The notes under the pieces were generated by a model. That model was given only the letters and a program-made list of their open reading frames with translations. It was not told the DNA's origin and searched no databases. Below are positions 38,429 through 46,711 of a stretch of 64,000 nt of DNA, one piece after another; within the stretch, counting starts at the first letter, position 1, and every line of letters begins with the position of its first letter. A program made the translations under genes and the position numbers. The stretch is from Citreimonas salinaria. Lineage in GTDB: Bacteria > Pseudomonadota > Alphaproteobacteria > Rhodobacterales > Rhodobacteraceae. The stretch is from NCBI RefSeq assembly GCF_900107235.1, contig NZ_FNPF01000005.1, positions 124,001 to 188,000 of the forward strand, given 5' to 3'.

Positions 38429-40017
38429 TGCATCTTCGCCACGACGGCCTCTACCCATCCCGCCGTTCTCCCGTTCTCGCCGACAACGTGGTGGCCACGT
38501 CCCAACCGCTGGCGACGCAGGCAGGGCTTGCGATGCTGGTGCGCGGTGGCAACGCGGTCGATGCCGCCATCGCCACCGCCGCCGCGCTGACCGTGCTCGA
38601 GCCGACCGGCAACGGACTGGGATCGGACGCGTTCTGCATTCTGTGGGACGGCAAGGAACTGCACGGGCTCAACGCCTCGGGTCCCGCGCCCGCCGGCTGG
38701 ACGCCCGACCGCTTCCCGAACGGCATGCCGTTCCGCGGCTGGGAGTCGGTGACCGTTCCGGGCGCCATCGGCGCCTGGGCCGCCGTGTCCGAGCGGTTCG
38801 GCACCCTGCCCTTCGCCGACCTGCTGCAACCTGCCATCGGCTATGCCGAGAGCGGATATACCGTGTCGCCGGTGATCGGTGCGCTTTGGGCGCGCGGTGC
38901 CGAAAGCCTCGGCGACCAGCCCGGCTTTGCGTCCGCCTTCATGCCCGGCGGCCGCGCGCCCAAGGCTGGAGAGCGTTTTGCCAGCGCGGATTTCGCGCGC
39001 TCGCTGCGGCTGATCGCCGAGACGAAGGGCCGCGCCTTCTACGAGGGAGAGCTGGCCGAGAAGATCGCCGGCTTCGCGGCCGAGCATGGCGCCGCGCTGA
39101 CACGCGATGACCTCGCCGCCTATTCGCCCGAGTGGTGCGGCACGATCAGCGGCGGGTTCGACGACACGCAGCTGCACGAGATCCCGCCGAACGGCCAGGG
39201 CATCGCCGCGATCATGGCGCTGGGGATGCTCGAGCACACCGGGGTCCGCGATCTCGACCCCGACAGCCCCGCCGCGCTGCACCTGCAGATCGAGGCGATC
39301 AAGCGCGCCTTCGCCGACCTGCACGCCTTCGTGGCCGACAGCCGGTATATGACCGACGTCACCCCCGAGGCTCTGCTGGATCCGGCCTACGTGGCGCAGC
39401 GCGCCACGTTGATCGACCCCGACAAGGCGCAGGACATCGGCCCCGGCGCGCCGAAGAATGGCGGCACCGTCTATCTTTCGACGGCGGATTCATCGGGCAT
39501 GATGGTCAGCTTCATCCAGTCGAACTATGCCGGCTTCGGCTCGGGCGTGGTGGTGCCGGGCACGGCGATCAGCCTGCAGAACCGCGGCGCGGGCTTCGTC
39601 ACCGACGAAGGCCATCCAAACCGCGTCGCGCCGGGCAAGCGGCCGTTCCACACGATCATCCCCGGCTTCGTGATGAAGGATGGCGCGCCCGACATGAGCT
39701 TCGGCGTCATGGGCGGCCCGATGCAGGCGCAGGGACACGTGCAGATGGTTCTGCGCTGCCAGCACTGGGGCCAGGACGTGCAGACGGCCATCGATGCGCC
39801 GCGCTGGCGCTTCGTTGAGGGGGATCAGGTCGCATGCGAGGCATCCATGTCCGAGGCAACGCGCGACGCGCTTGGCGCGATGGGGCACGCCATATCGGTG
39901 GAGCCGCCCGACAGTGCCTTCGGCTTCGGCGGTGCGCAGCTGGTCCGGCGGCTGCCAGGCGGCGGCTACATGGCAGGGTCCGATCCGCGCAAGGATGGTC
40001 AAGCGGCGGGCTTCTGA
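38428..40017 (+). CDS. Gamma-glutamyltransferase family protein (cytoplasmic, YwrD-like)
   Basis: A 529-residue Ntn-hydrolase that matures by self-cleavage. The predicted nucleophile is T347 in KNGGTVYLSTAD, where classical GGTs have T-T-H. Other family blocks are GNAVDAAIATAAALTVLEPTGNGLGSDAF, PPNGQGIAAIMALGMLE, and MGGPMQAQGHVQMVLR. No signal peptide is seen, unlike E. coli GGT, so it should act in the cytoplasm. Its overlap with tctA suggests the imported solute is its substrate, e.g. a gamma-glutamyl or other acyl-amide compound. That link is inference. Confidence 0.88.
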   Translation: MHLRHDGLYPSRRSPVLADNVVATSQPLATQAGLAMLVRGGNAVDAAIATAAALTVLEPTGNGLGSDAFCILWDGKELHGLNASGPAPAGWTPDRFPNGMPFRGWESVTVPGAIGAWAAVSERFGTLPFADLLQPAIGYAESGYTVSPVIGALWARGAESLGDQPGFASAFMPGGRAPKAGERFASADFARSLRLIAETKGRAFYEGELAEKIAGFAAEHGAALTRDDLAAYSPEWCGTISGGFDDTQLHEIPPNGQGIAAIMALGMLEHTGVRDLDPDSPAALHLQIEAIKRAFADLHAFVADSRYMTDVTPEALLDPAYVAQRATLIDPDKAQDIGPGAPKNGGTVYLSTADSSGMMVSFIQSNYAGFGSGVVVPGTAISLQNRGAGFVTDEGHPNRVAPGKRPFHTIIPGFVMKDGAPDMSFGVMGGPMQAQGHVQMVLRCQHWGQDVQTAIDAPRWRFVEGDQVACEASMSEATRDALGAMGHAISVEPPDSAFGFGGAQLVRRLPGGGYMAGSDPRKDGQAAGF

Positions 40018-40051
40018 CGCCTTTCCTTGGTACTTGCGCCGCAGCCTGAAT

Positions 40052-40079
40052 GGGGTCCGATGTCTTTCCTTCGGACCCC
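40052..40079 (+). terminator. Terminator-like hairpin after the tct-ggt operon
   Basis: Perfect 9-bp arms GGGGTCCGA / TCGGACCCC around a pyrimidine-rich 10-nt loop, 34 nt after the stop codon, followed by AATACCTT. Confidence 0.6.
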
Positions 40080-40132
40080 AATACCTTCGAGAGCCACGAA
40101 ACGCCTAGACGCCGCGGTCGCGCGTGAAGCGC

Positions 40133-40163
40133 AAAAAACGGCCGCGGGATCCCGCGGCCGTTT
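40133..40163 (-). terminator. Rho-independent terminator of rplM-rpsI
   Basis: A perfect 28-bp palindrome (arms 40136-40149 and 40150-40163, centred on the GGATCC) followed on the minus strand by a run of T residues (A6 at 40133-40138 on the plus strand). It lies 26 nt after the rpsI stop. Confidence 0.9.
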
Positions 40164-40189
40164 CGCAATTTCGAGGCGCGTGTGACGCC

Positions 40190-40681
40190 TCAGCGCTTCG
40201 AGAACTGGAAGCTGCGGCGGGCCTTGGCACGGCCGTACTTCTTGCGCTCGACCACGCGGCTGTCGCGGGTCAGGAAGCCTGCCGCCTTCAGCGCGGGGCG
40301 CAGCGACGGATCATAGAGCTGCAGCGCCTTCGAGACGCCGTGCTTGACCGCGCCGGCCTGGCCCGACAGGCCGCCGCCCTTGACGGTCGCGTAGACGTCG
40401 AACTGGCCCTCGACACCGGCAACGGTGAAGGCCTGAGCCAGGATCATCTGCAGAACGGGGCGCGCGAAGTACTCGTTCATCGGCTTGCCGTTGACCATGA
40501 CCTTGCCCGAACCCGGCTTGATCCAGACGCGCGCGACGGCGTCCTTGCGCTTGCCGGTGGCGTAAGAGCGGCCCAGCTTGTCGCGGACGGGCTCACGCGG
40601 AGTTTCCAGTTCGGTCGCGGGGGTCTCGATGCCGCCGGCCACCTGGCCCAGCTCTTCGAGGGACGTGATCTGATCAGCCAT
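40190..40681 (-). CDS. rpsI: 30S ribosomal protein S9
   Basis: A 163-residue S9 with an about 30-residue N-terminal extension ([20 protein letters not shown]...) seen in Rhodobacteraceae, ahead of the conserved [22 protein letters not shown]. The C-terminus ends in the basic [18 protein letters not shown] tail that reaches the ribosomal P site. Its ATG overlaps the rplM stop by one base (TAATG), giving coupled synthesis of L13 and S9, the standard gene pair. Confidence 0.98.
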   Translation of the reverse strand: MADQITSLEELGQVAGGIETPATELETPREPVRDKLGRSYATGKRKDAVARVWIKPGSGKVMVNGKPMNEYFARPVLQMILAQAFTVAGVEGQFDVYATVKGGGLSGQAGAVKHGVSKALQLYDPSLRPALKAAGFLTRDSRVVERKKYGRAKARRSFQFSKR

Positions 40682-41145
40682 TATTTCGACACCCGGGTGT
40701 TCTTGGAGTTCTTCGACTTGACGTCCAGAACCTGCGGGTTCTGGGCCTCATGGGGATGATCGGCGCTTGCGTAGATGCGCAGGTTGGTCAGCTGCTGACG
40801 CGCCAGGCGGTTGCCGGGCAGCATGCGCTTGACGGCCTGATAGACCACGCGCTCGGGATGGGCGCCGGTCAGGATCTGGTCCTTCGTGCGCTCCTTGATG
40901 CCGCCGGGATGGCCGGTGTGCCAGTAGAAGTTCTCGTCCCGCTTCTTGCCGGTCAGCTGGACCTTGTCGGCGTTGACGATGATGACGTTGTCGCCCATGT
41001 CCATGTGCGGAGTGAAGCTGGGCTTGTGCTTGCCGCGCAGCCGCATCGCGACGATCGAGGCGAGCCGGCCGAGAACGATGCCTTCAGCGTCGATCACGAT
41101 CCACGACTTCTCGATATCCGCGGGGGTCGCAGAGAAGGTTTTCAT
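40681..41145 (-). CDS. rplM: 50S ribosomal protein L13
   Basis: A 154-residue L13 starting [20 protein letters not shown], the family N-terminus. Conserved segments are [54 protein letters not shown], and [18 protein letters not shown] longer frame with ATG at 41175 adds ten residues without similarity. First gene of the rplM-rpsI operon, about 79 bp after a good promoter at 41224-41251. Confidence 0.97.
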   Translation of the reverse strand: MKTFSATPADIEKSWIVIDAEGIVLGRLASIVAMRLRGKHKPSFTPHMDMGDNVIIVNADKVQLTGKKRDENFYWHTGHPGGIKERTKDQILTGAHPERVVYQAVKRMLPGNRLARQQLTNLRIYASADHPHEAQNPQVLDVKSKNSKNTRVSK

Positions 41146-41223
41146 GTGTGGTCCCATTTGTTGGGGGGTGGCCATTTCTGCAAGACGGCCGGACCGGGCC
41201 GACGCCTTGAATTCGATGGGCGG

Positions 41224-41251
41224 GTTATACGCGCCCCGGCGGCGCAGTCAA
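41224..41251 (-). promoter_or_regulatory. Promoter for rplM-rpsI
   Basis: On the minus strand, TTGACT (41246-41251) and TATAAC (41224-41229) are separated by 16 bp. This is a strong housekeeping-type promoter, giving a leader of about 70 nt before the rplM ATG. Confidence 0.8.
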
Positions 41252-41578
41252 GCGGGACATGGTGCGGATTATGACGTGAATTCAGCGGCTTGAAATTACG
41301 GTAATTGTATACCTCACGCCTAGTGGTATCCTGGCCCGGCAGCGAGGTGCGGTTTTATCCAAGTCGGAAATGCGGCGCATTCGATGCGCATTCGTCTACA
41401 ATGCGATCGAGTCTCCGCGCGAAACCTAGATTCCGGCACCACCATCGTTTCCAGATCAAGGACGAAGTGCCCGCTCTTCAGGGATGCAACCGGTTTCGGC
41501 CACGATCCTGCCCCGGAAACGCGGAAATTGGTTCTTATCCTTGCCCAGATCATCCCCGACACAGTGCACATGACAGTG
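41252..41578. other. Intergenic region upstream of rplM and the next plus-strand gene
   Basis: Together with 41146-41251 this makes a gap of over 400 bp. It includes a perfect 13-bp palindrome AATTAC-G-GTAATT (41294-41306), AT-rich for this genome, next to a GTATAC (41307-41312). An open frame from 41384 leads into the gene at 41579, but its early part shows no protein-like features. Nothing else is supported. Confidence 0.45.
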
Positions 41579-42064
41579 ATGAAGCAAACCCAGGTCGACT
41601 TCAGACAGCGCGTGCGGCGGATCGCAGCCGCGTCCCAGGCTGATCGGCCGCGCGCCCAGGGCGCGCATCGCCCGGTGGTGAACGCCCTCGCCGGAGCCGG
41701 CGCCGCGGTTCCGCTATACGCCGCGACGGGGCCGACATTCGGTCCCAACACCCTCAGCTGGTTGGCGTGGTTGCCCGCGCCCCTCCGCGACGAGGCGCTG
41801 ATGTTGGTCGCAGCGGCGATCGGCGCGGCGCTGGTGCTTCTGCTGGTGCATGGGTTGCGGCTGGTGATGCGACGCGGGACGGAAGCGCGCAACTCGGCTG
41901 CCGCACTGACCGGGGCCAGCACTGCCGCCACGGCCCTGATGGTGTTCACCACGATGCCCGATGCCGCGCTGGCCGGTTACGCCGACGTGCCGCTGGACGC
42001 CGTGCGGGCCGCGGTGCTTCAGGTCACGCAAGTCATTCCCGGACTTGACGTCGGGCGCCTCTAG
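41579..42064 (+). CDS. Hypothetical membrane protein
   Basis: A product of 161 residues if it starts at ATG 41579 (MKQTQVDFRQRVRRIA). The start QVDFRQRVRRI looks like the conserved opening of a short membrane-protein family I have seen in roseobacters, but I cannot name it. After a basic N-terminus come a weak hydrophobic segment (about 33-50), one strong helix DEALMLVAAAIGAALVLLLV (71-90), and a further Ala-rich stretch (107-133). ATG 41570 is an alternative start. It ends 16 nt before the hydrolase gene, so the two may be co-transcribed. Confidence 0.6.
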   Translation: MKQTQVDFRQRVRRIAAASQADRPRAQGAHRPVVNALAGAGAAVPLYAATGPTFGPNTLSWLAWLPAPLRDEALMLVAAAIGAALVLLLVHGLRLVMRRGTEARNSAAALTGASTAATALMVFTTMPDAALAGYADVPLDAVRAAVLQVTQVIPGLDVGRL

Positions 42065-42080
42065 CGCTCCGATCCCGGGC

Positions 42081-42956
42081 ATGGATCAGGATTGCCCGGG
42101 CCCCGCCCGCCACTTCACCGCGCCGGATGGCACCATCGCCTACGAGACGATGGGCGAAGGTCCCCCGCTGCTGTTGCTGCACGGCTTTCCGCAGTGCCGT
42201 GCCATGTGGGCCCAAATCGCGCCGGCGCTGGCGGATGCCTATACGGTGGTGATCGCCGACCTGCGCGGCTACGGTCAAAGCCACAAGCCCGCCAGCATGG
42301 AAGCGATGAGCTTTCGCGCCATGGGTTCGGACATGGCCGCGCTGATGAGCCACCTCGGCCACGAACGCTTTCATCTGGCGGGTCATGACCGCGGCGCGCG
42401 CACGGCGCATCGGATGGCGCTGGATGCAACCGACCGCGTGCTCAGCCTGACCGTAATGGACATCGTGCCCACTCTGCACCTGCTGGAAACGCTGAGCCAC
42501 GAGGTCGCGCGCGCCTACTACCACTGGTTCTTCCTGGCCCAGCCCGCGCCCTTTCCCGAGACCATGATCGGCCACGACCCCGACGCCTTCTTCGAGCGCT
42601 GCCTCCTGGGCTTCGGCAAGGCGCAGCTGTCGGATTTCGATGCCGCCTCGCTGGGCGCCTGCCGCGCCGCCTGGCGCAACCCGGCGGCGATCCGCGCCAT
42701 GTGCAACGACTACCGTGCGGCGATCGACGTAGACATTGCTGACGACGCGCGTGATCGTGGCCGCCGGATCAAGTGCCCGGCGCTGGTGCTTTACGGCGCG
42801 GACGGCGCCATGGCCCGCGCGATGGACGTGGCAGAGACCTGGCGGCCCTGCCTGTCGAACATGCGCACAGCCGTGATCGACGGCGGGCATTTCTTCCCCG
42901 ATCAGCACCCGGACGCGACCGTCGCCGCGCTGCGCACCTTCCTGGAAGGTTGCTAG
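42081..42956 (+). CDS. Alpha/beta hydrolase, haloacetate (fluoroacetate) dehalogenase-like
   Basis: A 291-residue alpha/beta hydrolase closely resembling fluoroacetate dehalogenase FAcD of Rhodopseudomonas palustris. All key positions of that enzyme are found: nucleophile D103 in AGHDRGAR, carboxylate-binding R104 and R107, catalytic-acid partner D127 (VMDIVPT), halide pocket H148-W149 (YYHWFFLAQPAPFPE) and Y211 (CNDYRA), and base H270 (GGHFFPDQ). The oxyanion-hole segment is LLLHGFPQ. It would hydrolyse haloacetates to glycolate plus halide in the cytoplasm. The overlap of its stop with that of the convergent glycosyltransferase gene is only CTAG. Confidence 0.88.
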   Translation: MDQDCPGPARHFTAPDGTIAYETMGEGPPLLLLHGFPQCRAMWAQIAPALADAYTVVIADLRGYGQSHKPASMEAMSFRAMGSDMAALMSHLGHERFHLAGHDRGARTAHRMALDATDRVLSLTVMDIVPTLHLLETLSHEVARAYYHWFFLAQPAPFPETMIGHDPDAFFERCLLGFGKAQLSDFDAASLGACRAAWRNPAAIRAMCNDYRAAIDVDIADDARDRGRRIKCPALVLYGADGAMARAMDVAETWRPCLSNMRTAVIDGGHFFPDQHPDATVAALRTFLEGC

Positions 42957-43825
42957 AACAATCCGGCGAACCGCTTGGGCAGCCGGTATCGCACCGCGTG
43001 ATCATCCCGCGCGAACTGCCAGAACCCTGTATCGCCGCGCGGCCCCCAGGTGGCGTGCATCGCGTCGCGCAACCAGCCGGTGTCGAAGCCGTCCTTCAGC
43101 GGCAGCGCGTCGAAGGCATCGAAAACGGCCGCGTCGTCACCGCGGGCCTGCGCGAACCAGTGGCGACCCACGGTCGTTTCACGCAGTCCTACGCCAAGCG
43201 CGGCGGTCATGGCATTGCGCCGGTCCTGCGCAGCCACGTAGGTCGCGAAATCCGTGTATTTCAGATGCAGCAGGTACAGACCCTCGGGCGTCTCGAGCCG
43301 GTCGTGCTGCGTGAAGTGCCCGCCGCGCGCGATCTTGGTGCCTGTGCTGACGATGCAGGGCTTGGAATAATCCGGGGCGGGACGCACATGCATCCGTGGC
43401 CCCAGAACGCTCGTGTCGATCGGCTCGCACTCGATCCGTCGGTGGTGGATCACCTCGAGTCCCACGGGCGTCAGCACACGCCGGCCCCGCGTTCGCCCGA
43501 GGAATTCGAGCAGGCTACCCCGCTCGGGGTCCAGCACGACCAGCTCGTCCACGTCGCCGACGATGATGTGGGTGTAGTAGGGCCGCAGCGCCTGCACGAT
43601 GTTGTTGAGCATGCGCCAGCGCTTCATCTCGAAATTCGGGTGCGGATCGCCCGGAATGCCGATCACGTTGCAGCCTTGGGCCATGCGGGCGACCTCGGCG
43701 CCGCGGCCGTGGTTGATCACGGTGCAGTTCTCGCGTCCCAGCATCGCGCCGTAGTGGCGCAGCCAAGCTGCGAGGAAGACCGTGTCGTCGCGCACCATCG
43801 TGACCGCCGCGGCGATGTTTTGCAT
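42953..43825 (-). CDS. Glycosyltransferase family 2-like protein
   Basis: A 290-residue GT-A-type glycosyltransferase of the group that begins NIAAAVTMVRDDTVFLAAWLRHYGAM, with the probable metal-binding acidic motif VGDVDELVV (D91, D93) and a conserved ECEPIDTSVLG region. Such proteins are common in roseobacters in surface polysaccharide loci and usually carry the annotation glycosyl transferase family 2. No membrane segment. The sugar donor and acceptor are unknown. GAGGCAAGG precedes the ATG at 43825. It is divergent from a sulfotransferase-like gene 74 bp away. Confidence 0.8.
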   Translation of the reverse strand: MQNIAAAVTMVRDDTVFLAAWLRHYGAMLGRENCTVINHGRGAEVARMAQGCNVIGIPGDPHPNFEMKRWRMLNNIVQALRPYYTHIIVGDVDELVVLDPERGSLLEFLGRTRGRRVLTPVGLEVIHHRRIECEPIDTSVLGPRMHVRPAPDYSKPCIVSTGTKIARGGHFTQHDRLETPEGLYLLHLKYTDFATYVAAQDRRNAMTAALGVGLRETTVGRHWFAQARGDDAAVFDAFDALPLKDGFDTGWLRDAMHATWGPRGDTGFWQFARDDHAVRYRLPKRFAGLF

Positions 43826-43899
43826 GCCTTGCCTCGTCCTCGGCCCTTTCCGCCAACCTACAGCGCCGATAGCGTGGCACAAGACAGTCGGAGGACAGG

Positions 43900-44643
43900 A
43901 TGCTCGAAGACGACGTGGCGCGGCAGGGCTGGCACATCGACGCGCGCGAACGGGCCGCCCGGTTCCAGGTGCTGGGCGAGCGATGCTCCGGCACCAACTT
44001 CGTCAAGCGCCTGATCGGCCGCAACTCCGCGCTGACCGCGACCGAGGAAATGGGGTGGAAGCACGGCTTTCCGTCTATGATCGCGATCCCCGAGGACCTC
44101 GCCGTCGTCTGCGTCGTCCGCGACGCGCGCGACTGGGCGTTGTCGGTGCATGCACGTCCCTGGCATTGCCCGCCCGAGATGCAGCGCCTTGCGTTCCGCG
44201 ATTTCATCCGGGCGGAATGGACCACCGTCGCCGACCGGGCGCGCTACTTTCCGCAGGTCGCGCGCGAAGGCGGCTTGGGCCGGCCGCTGCAGCCCGACCG
44301 CGACCCGATGACCGGTGCGGCATTTCCCGACCTCTTCGCCCTGCGCCGCACCAAGCTGGCGGCGCTGCTGTCATACAAAAGACGCGGCTGCACGCTGGTC
44401 TTGGCGCGGTTCGAGGCGGTGCGCGACGCGCCGCAGGAATTCCTTGCAACGCTGCACGACGTGCTCGACCTCGGCCTGCCGCCCGTTTACCGCCCTGTGG
44501 TCAAGCGCCTCGGCAACCGGTTCAAGCCCGCGGTGGAGCCACGCCCGTCCCCCCCGACGCGTTTTCCCGACACGGACCTCGCGCTTCTGCGCGCGCGCCT
44601 GGATCTGCGCCAAGAGGCCGCCTTGGGTTACAGCTATGATTGA
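43900..44643 (+). CDS. Sulfotransferase-like P-loop protein
   Basis: A 247-residue protein with a sulfotransferase-type nucleotide site. The 5'-phosphosulfate loop is LGERCSGTNFVKRLI (about residues 25-39), and a 3'-phosphate-like motif CVVRDARDWALSVHARPWH follows at about 71-89. A FEAVRDAPQEFLATLHDVLDL segment near 170 is as in polysaccharide or glycolipid sulfotransferases. It may use PAPS to sulfate a glycan. The exact acceptor is unknown, but the divergent glycosyltransferase hints at a shared glycan. GGAGGACAGG precedes the ATG. Its last 10 nt overlap the convergent glycerate kinase gene. Confidence 0.7.
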   Translation: MLEDDVARQGWHIDARERAARFQVLGERCSGTNFVKRLIGRNSALTATEEMGWKHGFPSMIAIPEDLAVVCVVRDARDWALSVHARPWHCPPEMQRLAFRDFIRAEWTTVADRARYFPQVAREGGLGRPLQPDRDPMTGAAFPDLFALRRTKLAALLSYKRRGCTLVLARFEAVRDAPQEFLATLHDVLDLGLPPVYRPVVKRLGNRFKPAVEPRPSPPTRFPDTDLALLRARLDLRQEAALGYSYD

Positions 44644-45902
44644 GGATCGATCAGAATCGCCCTGAAATCGTTGACGTTTGTCCCTGTCGGCCCGGGCGCA
44701 AACAGCGTGCCGGCCGCCGCGAAAGCGCCATACGGATCCTGCGCCGCGGCAAAGGCGGCCGGGTCGTGCCCCGCCCGCCGCAAGGCGGGAAACGTCTCGC
44801 CATCGGCGAAGGCGCCTGCATTGTCCTCGGACCCGTCGATGCCGTCGGTATCCGCCGCCAGCGCCGAAATGCCCGCCACGCCCTCGATCGCCGTGGCGAA
44901 ACTCATCAGGAAGGCGGTGTTGCGCCCACCGCGGCCGGGATCGTCGCCCAGCGTCACGGTCGTCTCGCCGCCCGAAAGCAGCACCACGGGCGCGGCAATG
45001 GGGCGGTTGCGCGCCGCGATCTCGCGCGCCATCGCCGCGTGCATCAGGCCGATGTCACGCGCCTCGCCCTCGATCGCGTCGGACAGGATCGCGGCGCGGA
45101 TGCCCTGCGCCTCGGCCCGCGCCGCCGCCGCCTCGAGCGACAGCCGCGCCGAGGCAACGACGCGGACGCTGTTACCGGCGAAACGGGGATCGTCCGGGTC
45201 GGGCGCGCTTGCCGCATCGCTCGAAAGATGCTTCATAACCCTTTCCGTAAGCGCGATTTTATGCGCATCTGCCATGCGCAGCGCCTGCGCCCGCCCGACC
45301 GCGTCCGGCACCGTCGGGCCCGAGGCGACCTGCGCCGGGTCGTCGCCCGGCACGTCCGACACGATCAGGCTACAGACGCGCGCGGGATGCGCCGCCAGCG
45401 CCAGCCGCCCGCCCTTGATGCGGCTCACGTGCTTGCGGATCGCGTTCATCGCGCCGATCGGGGCGCCACTGCGCAGAAGTTCCCGGTTCAGCGCCTGCTC
45501 GTCCGCCAGCGTCAGCCCCTCGGGCGGCGCGGGCAACAGGGCAGATCCTCCTCCGCAAATCAACGCGATGACCAGATCGTCCTCCGTAAGGCCACTTACC
45601 GCGTCGAAGACTGCCTGCGTTGCCCGCGCCCCCGCCTCGTCCGGGACCGGATGCGCGGCTTCGATCACCTGCAGGTGCCGGCGCGGAGCGCCGTAGCCGT
45701 AGCGCGTGACCACGACGCCTTCGACCGGGGTGTCCCACAGATCCTCGAACGCGGCAGCCATCTGCGCCGCACCCTTGCCCACGGCGATCACGACCGTGCG
45801 TCCCTTCGGGCGCTCGGGCAGCGCATCCGCCAGCGCGCGACGCGGATCGGCGGCATCCACGGCGGTGTGGAACAGGTCGGCAAGGAATGCGAAGCGGTTC
45901 AT
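44634..45902 (-). CDS. Glycerate 2-kinase (MOFRL/TtuD type)
   Basis: A 422-residue kinase converting D-glycerate to 2-phosphoglycerate. The N-terminal domain shows VVIAVGKGAAQMAAAFEDL, ALICGGGSALLPAPPEGLTL, and AIRKHVSRIKGGRLA with the catalytic lysine region; the C-terminal MOFRL domain shows LLSGGETTVTL, RGGRNTAFLMSFA, LAADTDGIDGSEDNAGAFAD and GPTGTNVND. Also called hydroxypyruvate reductase in older annotation. The ATG at 45902 follows an in-frame GTG at 45905. It lies 28 nt after the rlmE stop and may be co-transcribed with it. Confidence 0.93.
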   Translation of the reverse strand: MNRFAFLADLFHTAVDAADPRRALADALPERPKGRTVVIAVGKGAAQMAAAFEDLWDTPVEGVVVTRYGYGAPRRHLQVIEAAHPVPDEAGARATQAVFDAVSGLTEDDLVIALICGGGSALLPAPPEGLTLADEQALNRELLRSGAPIGAMNAIRKHVSRIKGGRLALAAHPARVCSLIVSDVPGDDPAQVASGPTVPDAVGRAQALRMADAHKIALTERVMKHLSSDAASAPDPDDPRFAGNSVRVVASARLSLEAAAARAEAQGIRAAILSDAIEGEARDIGLMHAAMAREIAARNRPIAAPVVLLSGGETTVTLGDDPGRGGRNTAFLMSFATAIEGVAGISALAADTDGIDGSEDNAGAFADGETFPALRRAGHDPAAFAAAQDPYGAFAAAGTLFAPGPTGTNVNDFRAILIDPQS

Positions 45903-45930
45903 CACGCGGCCCCGGACATTGCGCGCGCCA

Positions 45931-46641
45931 TCAGCCGCGAAACCCGGTCGCGACGACGAACTTCTCGGACGAATCCTGCCGGCTGGCGGGCGGCTTCACG
46001 TTGGCGACCTTCTCGAACCGCTGCTTGAGCAGTTGCTGCATGCTGCCCTCGGCGCCGCCGGCCAGAACTTTGGCGACGAAGACGCCGCCGGGCTCCAGCA
46101 CGTCGAAGGCCAGCGCGGCGGCGGCCTCGCACAGCGCCACGATGCGCAGGTGGTCGGTCTGCTTGTGGCCAGAGGATGCCGCCGCCATGTCCGACATCAC
46201 CACGTCGGCCGGCCCGCCCAGCCACGCCTTGACCTTCTCGTCGGCGCCGTCCTCCATGAAGTCCAGCTGGTGGATCTCGGCGCCCGGCACCGGTTCCACC
46301 TCCTGCAGGTCGACGCCCAGCACGCGGCCCACGGCCTTGCCCGGCTTCTCGCCCAGGGCGTTGACGCGCTTGACCGCCACCTGGCACCAGCCGCCGGGCG
46401 CGCAGCCCAGATCGACCACCCGCGCACCGGGAAGCAGGAAGCGATACTTCTCGTCCAGTTCCAAGATCTTGTAGGCCGCGCGCCCGCGATAGCCCTCGGC
46501 CTGGGCGCGCTTGACGTAAGGATCGTTCAGCTGCCGCTGCAACCAACGGGTCGAACTGAGCTTGCGTCCGCGGGCGGTCTTCACGCGAACCTTCAGGTCG
46601 CGTTCACCACGCCCGGAACTGTTCTTGGGTCCCTTGGCCAT
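45931..46641 (-). CDS. rlmE: 23S rRNA (uridine-2'-O)-methyltransferase RlmE (FtsJ/RrmJ)
   Basis: A 236-residue SAM-dependent methyltransferase that modifies U2552 of 23S rRNA in the A-loop, late in 50S assembly. The K-D-K-E tetrad is complete: K58 (RAAYKILE), D151 ([13 protein letters not shown]), K191 (FVAKVLAGG) and E226 ([13 protein letters not shown]). The SAM site is [15 protein letters not shown]. The start at 46641 ([15 protein letters not shown]) has AGGAG 7 nt upstream and is preferred over 46659. Its upstream neighbour is ppx/gppA on the same strand. Confidence 0.96.
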   Translation of the reverse strand: MAKGPKNSSGRGERDLKVRVKTARGRKLSSTRWLQRQLNDPYVKRAQAEGYRGRAAYKILELDEKYRFLLPGARVVDLGCAPGGWCQVAVKRVNALGEKPGKAVGRVLGVDLQEVEPVPGAEIHQLDFMEDGADEKVKAWLGGPADVVMSDMAAASSGHKQTDHLRIVALCEAAAALAFDVLEPGGVFVAKVLAGGAEGSMQQLLKQRFEKVANVKPPASRQDSSEKFVVATGFRG

Positions 46642-46711
46642 CCGCGCTCCTGTCGTCATTCTGGTTAATGTATTCCGGGGAAATCGGCACGTCAGCGCCA
46701 AGTGCAGAGTC

